A stretch of 64,000 nt of DNA from Gemmatimonas sp. (GTDB lineage: Bacteria > Gemmatimonadota > Gemmatimonadetes > Gemmatimonadales > Gemmatimonadaceae), in NCBI GenBank assembly GCA_023910675.1, contig JAAVWC010000010.1:1-64000 (forward strand), in the 5' to 3' direction. Below are positions 60,501 to 64,000 of this stretch, one piece after another. Position 1 is the stretch's first letter; every line of letters begins with the position of its first letter. The position numbers and the translations under genes are program-made. The notes beneath the pieces are model-generated. The model was not told the DNA's origin. It saw nothing but the letters and a program-made list of their open reading frames with translations, and searched no databases.

Positions 60501-60849
60501 CACGGTACCACTCAACAGCTGCTACGTGCTCCGCACACCGACCATGGCCGATGCGCTCGCCGTGCACGCCCTCTTCGCCTCCACGGTGGTCAATGCGTGG
60601 CTCGATGTGCTGGCGGAGCCGGCACGCGGTGGCTTTCGACGCTATCTGGGCTGGACCGTCGCTGCACTCCCCACTCCCGCTGATTGGCCACGCGCGGTAC
60701 GGCTGCTCCGACCATTCGGCGCCGCACTCATGAGCCACAGCGCATCACGCGACCACGCCAGTGCCGCCCTCGATGCCGCCGTCCTCGAGGCCTACCAACT
60801 CACGCCGCTGCTCGTCTCCCCTCTCCTCGACTGGTATCACCATGAGTGA
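57546..60849 (+). CDS. Large N6-adenine DNA methyltransferase, 5' end frame-disrupted
   Basis: 1061 residues from the GTG at 57664. Class I SAM methyltransferase: GSFYTPPTLVAYAV (about 317-330) before the SAM motif VLDPACGSGAFL (about 379-390), then the catalytic motif GNPPW (about 602-606). This is the gamma-type N6A layout of large restriction-linked methyltransferases (Eco57I/PglX/DrmMI-like). Upstream, 57546 onward reads LTLRNAALALARADSPAALT, DIARLIGF in another frame and would join the main frame if one base were removed from the CG run at 57633-57642. The true start is therefore probably the GTG at 57546, with an indel (about 40 added residues). It overlaps the helicase gene by 8 bases. 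Confidence 0.85.
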
Positions 60850-63355
60850 CCGGACCTCCACGACTATTTCGGGGCAGGACGGAAGCCACACGCGATCTGC
60901 GGACGCACAGCTGCGGGCCGTGCGACGCCGGATGGCGATGGCCGTGCTTCCACCGCTCCCGCCCGAACAGCTCGGCGATGTGCTGCTGCTCCCGCATCAG
61001 CGCGAGGCGGCTGCGCGCCTGCTGCGCATGCTGCAGTGGCATCACGGCGCACTGCTCGCCGACGATGTGGGATTGGGAAAGACGTTCACCGCGTTGGCCG
61101 TCGCGCGCCGGTACCCGCAGGTGCGTGTATTCGCCCCCGCCGGACTCGTGGCCATGTGGCAGGCGGCCCTCCTGCGCACGGGCCAGTCACAGGTGCAGGT
61201 GCACTCCCTGCATCGCTGTTCTCGTGAGGCGCCAGCGCTCGCCATCGGCAACGTCACCGACACGCCTGCGACTCCCGAGCGGGCACTGGTCATCATCGAC
61301 GAGGCGCATGCGCTCCGCAATGCAGCTACCGCTCGCTACCGACATCTGGCCATGGCGCTCGCCGGTTGCGACGTACTGCTCCTCAGCGCCACGCCGTTGC
61401 ACAACAGTCCGCGCGACCTCGAGACCCTCTTCGCCCTGTTCCGCGGTCATCGTGCAGACACGCTGAGTCATGACACGCTCGCCGCGCTCATCGTACGACG
61501 CGATCACCGTTCGGCGCTTCCGTCTGAGCCGCGGACACGACGACCCACCGCCGCGCCCCGCGCCGTCGCGTCGCCAACGGCTGTCCGCCCCGATATCCGA
61601 CAACATCGTCCCGTCGTCGTACCGCAGGACCGGACCACCCTCGATCTCCTGCTCGCGCTTCCCGCACCGCTCCCCGCTCACGACGGCGCCGTAGCGGGGG
61701 CGCTGATACGACTCGGCCTGTTGCGCGCATGGTGCTCCAGCGACGCCGCCCTCACGCATGCCCTCACGCGTCGTCTACAGCGCGGCAGCGCCATGCAGGA
61801 CGCGCTGCGCGCCGGTCGCCATGTCACGGGCGCCGAACTGCGTTCGTGGGTCATCGGCGATGAACACGCCACCGAAATGCAGCTGGGGTTTCCGGAACTG
61901 CTCGCAGGTCACGTAGTACCCAACGATGGCGCAGTCTCCCAATCACTCGAGGACGTGCTCGAGACACACCTGCGCGCGCTGCGCGTATTGCGCGAACACC
62001 ACATCACCACCGGGCAGGCCGATCGTGTCCGCGCCGCGCTGTTGCGTCGCATTCGTGAACGACATACCGGTGTGCCGGTGGTCGCGTTCTCGCAGTTCGG
62101 GCGCACCGTGCAGGCGCTGTATCGCGCCCTCAGCGACATCGCCGGCGTGGGACTGCTTACCGGTAATCAGGCGCGCATCGCCAGCGGTACCATTACGCGC
62201 CCCGAACTGCTCGAGCAGTTCGCCCCGCGCGCGCATGGTCGCCCTCCGCCGCCCGCGCATCGTGCCCTCTCATTGCTGCTCGCGACCGATTTGATCGCGG
62301 AAGGCGTGAACCTCCAGGACGCCGGTGTCGTCGTGCATCTCGACCTCCCATGGACCGATGCGGTACGCCGTCAGCGCACGGGGCGTGTCGCACGTCTCGG
62401 TTCGCCGTTCCCCATCGTGCACGAGTATCGCGTACGGGCGTCACGTCAGGCTCGGCGTTCACTGCGCGCAGAGCGCCGCGTGGCCCGCAAGGCCGCGTGG
62501 AGCGCCCGCTTGGTCGGTGGCACCGACGGGCCGTCATCCGCTTCACGTCGCCACTCGGGCGCTGACGTGCAATCACGCTGGTCCGCCGTGCTCACGGAGT
62601 GGGCAACGGCAGAACCGATGGAAGTCGAGCCGACAGGGGCGGCGGACGACCAGCGCGGTCGCGCGGTCGTGCCACCGTACGCCGTACTCGCCGGTTCGGG
62701 CGAGACGCCCGCCGCCATGGTGCTTGTGCGTGCCGACCGCGAGGTCCACCTGCTGGCCATCACTCGCCGTGGCTCACGCTGGAGGGTATCTGCACGACCG
62801 CGTGCGCTACTCGCACTCCTCGATTCGCCGCAGCCTCAACACGATCGACACGAGCCCACGCAGCACCCGCCCATGGCATCGGGGGCAGGCGCGACGTCGG
62901 GGGCGAACATGCATCATCGCGTGCACCGGCTGGCGTTCGCGTGGCACCAGCACCGGCATCTGCGCCGCGCGCTTGGGACGTCCATCGAAACGCCCGCGAC
63001 CACAGACATCGTTTGCGGTCCGGCGCAGCGACGGGCGCTGCGATGGCTGCAGCACCTCGTGGCGCAGTGCAGTCCCGTACAACGGCAACAGCTCACGTGC
63101 GCGATCGCGCTCGCCCGGGAATGCATCGCGTGCGCGCGTGGTGCCGCGGCCGAAGACGCCCTGGGGGTGTGGATGCGTGCGCCCGCTGCCCCCCTCGTGA
63201 CGCAGCTTGGTGCGTGGCGGGAAGTCCCCGTGCTTGCGCGCCTGATGGCGTCGTGCCGCGGCAAGGTATCCGCAGATCCGTGCGAGGCGGCGAACGACGA
63301 GGCACTCCGCGTCGAAGCGTACCTCCTGTTCATGCCCACGCGAACGGCACCGTGA
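60842..63355 (+). CDS. SNF2-family helicase/translocase
   Basis: 837 residues. Start ATG at 60842 overlaps the methyltransferase stop (ATGAGTGA). SF2/SNF2 motor: LLPHQREAAARLLRMLQWHH, Walker A ADDVGLGKTFTA (about 71-82), IIDEAHALRN (about 151), LLSATPLHNSPRDLETLFAL (about 180-199), VVAFSQFGRTVQALYRALSD, DLIAEGVNLQDAGVVVHLDL (about 482), and RQRTGRVARLGS (about 509-520). Pro/Arg/Ala-rich linkers follow the motor, and the C-terminal 250 residues are unfamiliar; no nuclease motif was recognised. With the methyltransferase it forms a two-gene cassette that resembles helicase-methyltransferase defence systems (DISARM-like logic) but lacks their other partners here. Confidence 0.9.
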   Translation: MSDRTSTTISGQDGSHTRSADAQLRAVRRRMAMAVLPPLPPEQLGDVLLLPHQREAAARLLRMLQWHHGALLADDVGLGKTFTALAVARRYPQVRVFAPAGLVAMWQAALLRTGQSQVQVHSLHRCSREAPALAIGNVTDTPATPERALVIIDEAHALRNAATARYRHLAMALAGCDVLLLSATPLHNSPRDLETLFALFRGHRADTLSHDTLAALIVRRDHRSALPSEPRTRRPTAAPRAVASPTAVRPDIRQHRPVVVPQDRTTLDLLLALPAPLPAHDGAVAGALIRLGLLRAWCSSDAALTHALTRRLQRGSAMQDALRAGRHVTGAELRSWVIGDEHATEMQLGFPELLAGHVVPNDGAVSQSLEDVLETHLRALRVLREHHITTGQADRVRAALLRRIRERHTGVPVVAFSQFGRTVQALYRALSDIAGVGLLTGNQARIASGTITRPELLEQFAPRAHGRPPPPAHRALSLLLATDLIAEGVNLQDAGVVVHLDLPWTDAVRRQRTGRVARLGSPFPIVHEYRVRASRQARRSLRAERRVARKAAWSARLVGGTDGPSSASRRHSGADVQSRWSAVLTEWATAEPMEVEPTGAADDQRGRAVVPPYAVLAGSGETPAAMVLVRADREVHLLAITRRGSRWRVSARPRALLALLDSPQPQHDRHEPTQHPPMASGAGATSGANMHHRVHRLAFAWHQHRHLRRALGTSIETPATTDIVCGPAQRRALRWLQHLVAQCSPVQRQQLTCAIALARECIACARGAAAEDALGVWMRAPAAPLVTQLGAWREVPVLARLMASCRGKVSADPCEAANDEALRVEAYLLFMPTRTAP

Positions 63356-63405
63356 CCCGCCCAGTCACGCTGCTCTTACGACGTACCGAGCGGTTACACT
63401 TGGGC

Positions 63406-64000
63406 ATGCCCCGCCCCGCCCTGCTTTTCGATCTCGATGGGACGCTCATCGACTCCATCGGCCTGCTGCTCGAATGCATGCAGTTCGCCTTCGACGGACG
63501 CGAACGCGCCCCCACCATTCCACAGTGGGTGGCCGGCATCGGCACCCCCTTGCGCACGCAGTTGGCGGAGTGGTGCGGCGGCCCCGAGGAGGTCGAGCAG
63601 ATGGTGGGGCGTTACCGCGATTATCAGGAGCTGCATCTGGAACGGCTCACCACCCCGTTCCCGGGTGTCATCGAGACGATGCAGTGGGCGCGCGCCGAGG
63701 GGTTCAAAACAGCGCTCGTCACCAGCAAGGGCAAAGGGATGACCGGGCGTTCACTCGACCACGTCGGTCTTGCCACGGCGTTCGATGCCGTGGTGACCTT
63801 CGAGGAAACCACCCACCACAAGCCCCTCCCCGATCCCGTATTCCTCGCCCTCGAGCGGCTGGGCGCCTCGCCCAATCGTGCGCTCTTCGTGGGCGACTCG
63901 CCGCACGATATGCATGCCGGCCGGGGGGCGGGGGTGAAGACGGCGGCCGCCCTGTGGGGGCCGTTCACCCGGGACGAGCTCGCGGTGGCCTCCCCCGACT
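63406..64000 (+). CDS. HAD-family phosphatase (phosphoglycolate phosphatase-like), 3'-truncated by window edge
   Basis: 198 residues visible; the frame is open to the window end, so the C-terminus is missing. HAD motif I FDLDGTLIDSIG (about 7-18) with the nucleophile and acid Asp, motif II LVTSKGKGMT (Thr at about 107), motif III Lys in HHKPLPDPVF, and motif IV FVGDSPHDMHAG (about 165-176). The helical cap between motifs I and II is of the Gph/PGMB type (C1). The ATG at 63406 directly precedes the motif. It lies 50 bases behind the helicase gene on the same strand. Substrate not fixed by sequence. Confidence 0.9.
   Translation, partial: MPRPALLFDLDGTLIDSIGLLLECMQFAFDGRERAPTIPQWVAGIGTPLRTQLAEWCGGPEEVEQMVGRYRDYQELHLERLTTPFPGVIETMQWARAEGFKTALVTSKGKGMTGRSLDHVGLATAFDAVVTFEETTHHKPLPDPVFLALERLGASPNRALFVGDSPHDMHAGRGAGVKTAAALWGPFTRDELAVASPD

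Overview
The window is high-GC bacterial chromosomal DNA. Lipobox signal peptides, a predicted outer-membrane protein, SURF1 (aerobic cytochrome oxidase assembly), a class II photolyase and a bacterial GlnRS point to a Gram-negative aerobe. The gene style would fit Gemmatimonadota, but nothing here proves the phylum.

Layout. (1) 1-9.9 kb, minus strand: a defence operon read hsdM, hsdS, GIY-YIG/DUF4357 protein, hsdR, AbiJ-like protein with a C-terminal PD-(D/E)XK-like nuclease, Hanks-type protein kinase (cut by the window edge). From hsdS to the AbiJ-like gene every junction is a 4-base stop/start overlap (GTGA or ATGA), so these genes are probably co-translated. Three ATCCGGAT palindromes lie upstream of hsdM, and two related half-sites plus a perfect 10-bp inverted repeat lie in the hsdM-hsdS gap. 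(2) 9.9-20.7 kb: accessory region. It holds a short orphan type I-E CRISPR remnant, small unknown genes, a divergent 788-aa tyrosine recombinase, RmuC, a sigma-region-4-like protein, a CX5R phosphatase, an IS630-like DNA-binding protein without a nuclease, and a Xis-Int pair abutting tRNA-Gln(CTG). It is probably an integrated island; its left boundary was not found. (3) 20.7-57.4 kb: mostly housekeeping genes. They include glnS, tRNA-Ala(CGC), photolyase, a threonine dehydratase/serine racemase-type enzyme, RNase Z, MFS and DMT transporters, a cysteine desulfurase-like enzyme, MgtE, UDP-glucuronate epimerase, SURF1, GlgB, an mntH-usp-mntR-ABC transporter operon, GGT, Nudix, rhodanese, LD-carboxypeptidase and D-amino-acid aminotransferase. 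(4) 57.5-63.4 kb: a two-gene cassette of a large N6-adenine DNA methyltransferase and an SNF2-type helicase overlapping by 8 bases, a candidate defence module. A HAD phosphatase runs off the right end.

The most interesting parts are the extended type I restriction operon with nuclease and kinase companions, the methyltransferase/helicase pair, and the island carrying the divergent recombinase with RmuC. The mntH promoter has a MntR/DtxR-type palindrome over its -10 and appears to give a leaderless mRNA. Several genes have single-base frame disruptions (10.49, 35.00, 35.03, 35.36, 38.20, 56.61 and 57.64 kb). They may be real decay or assembly indels, and they should be checked before any gene is called dead or fused.
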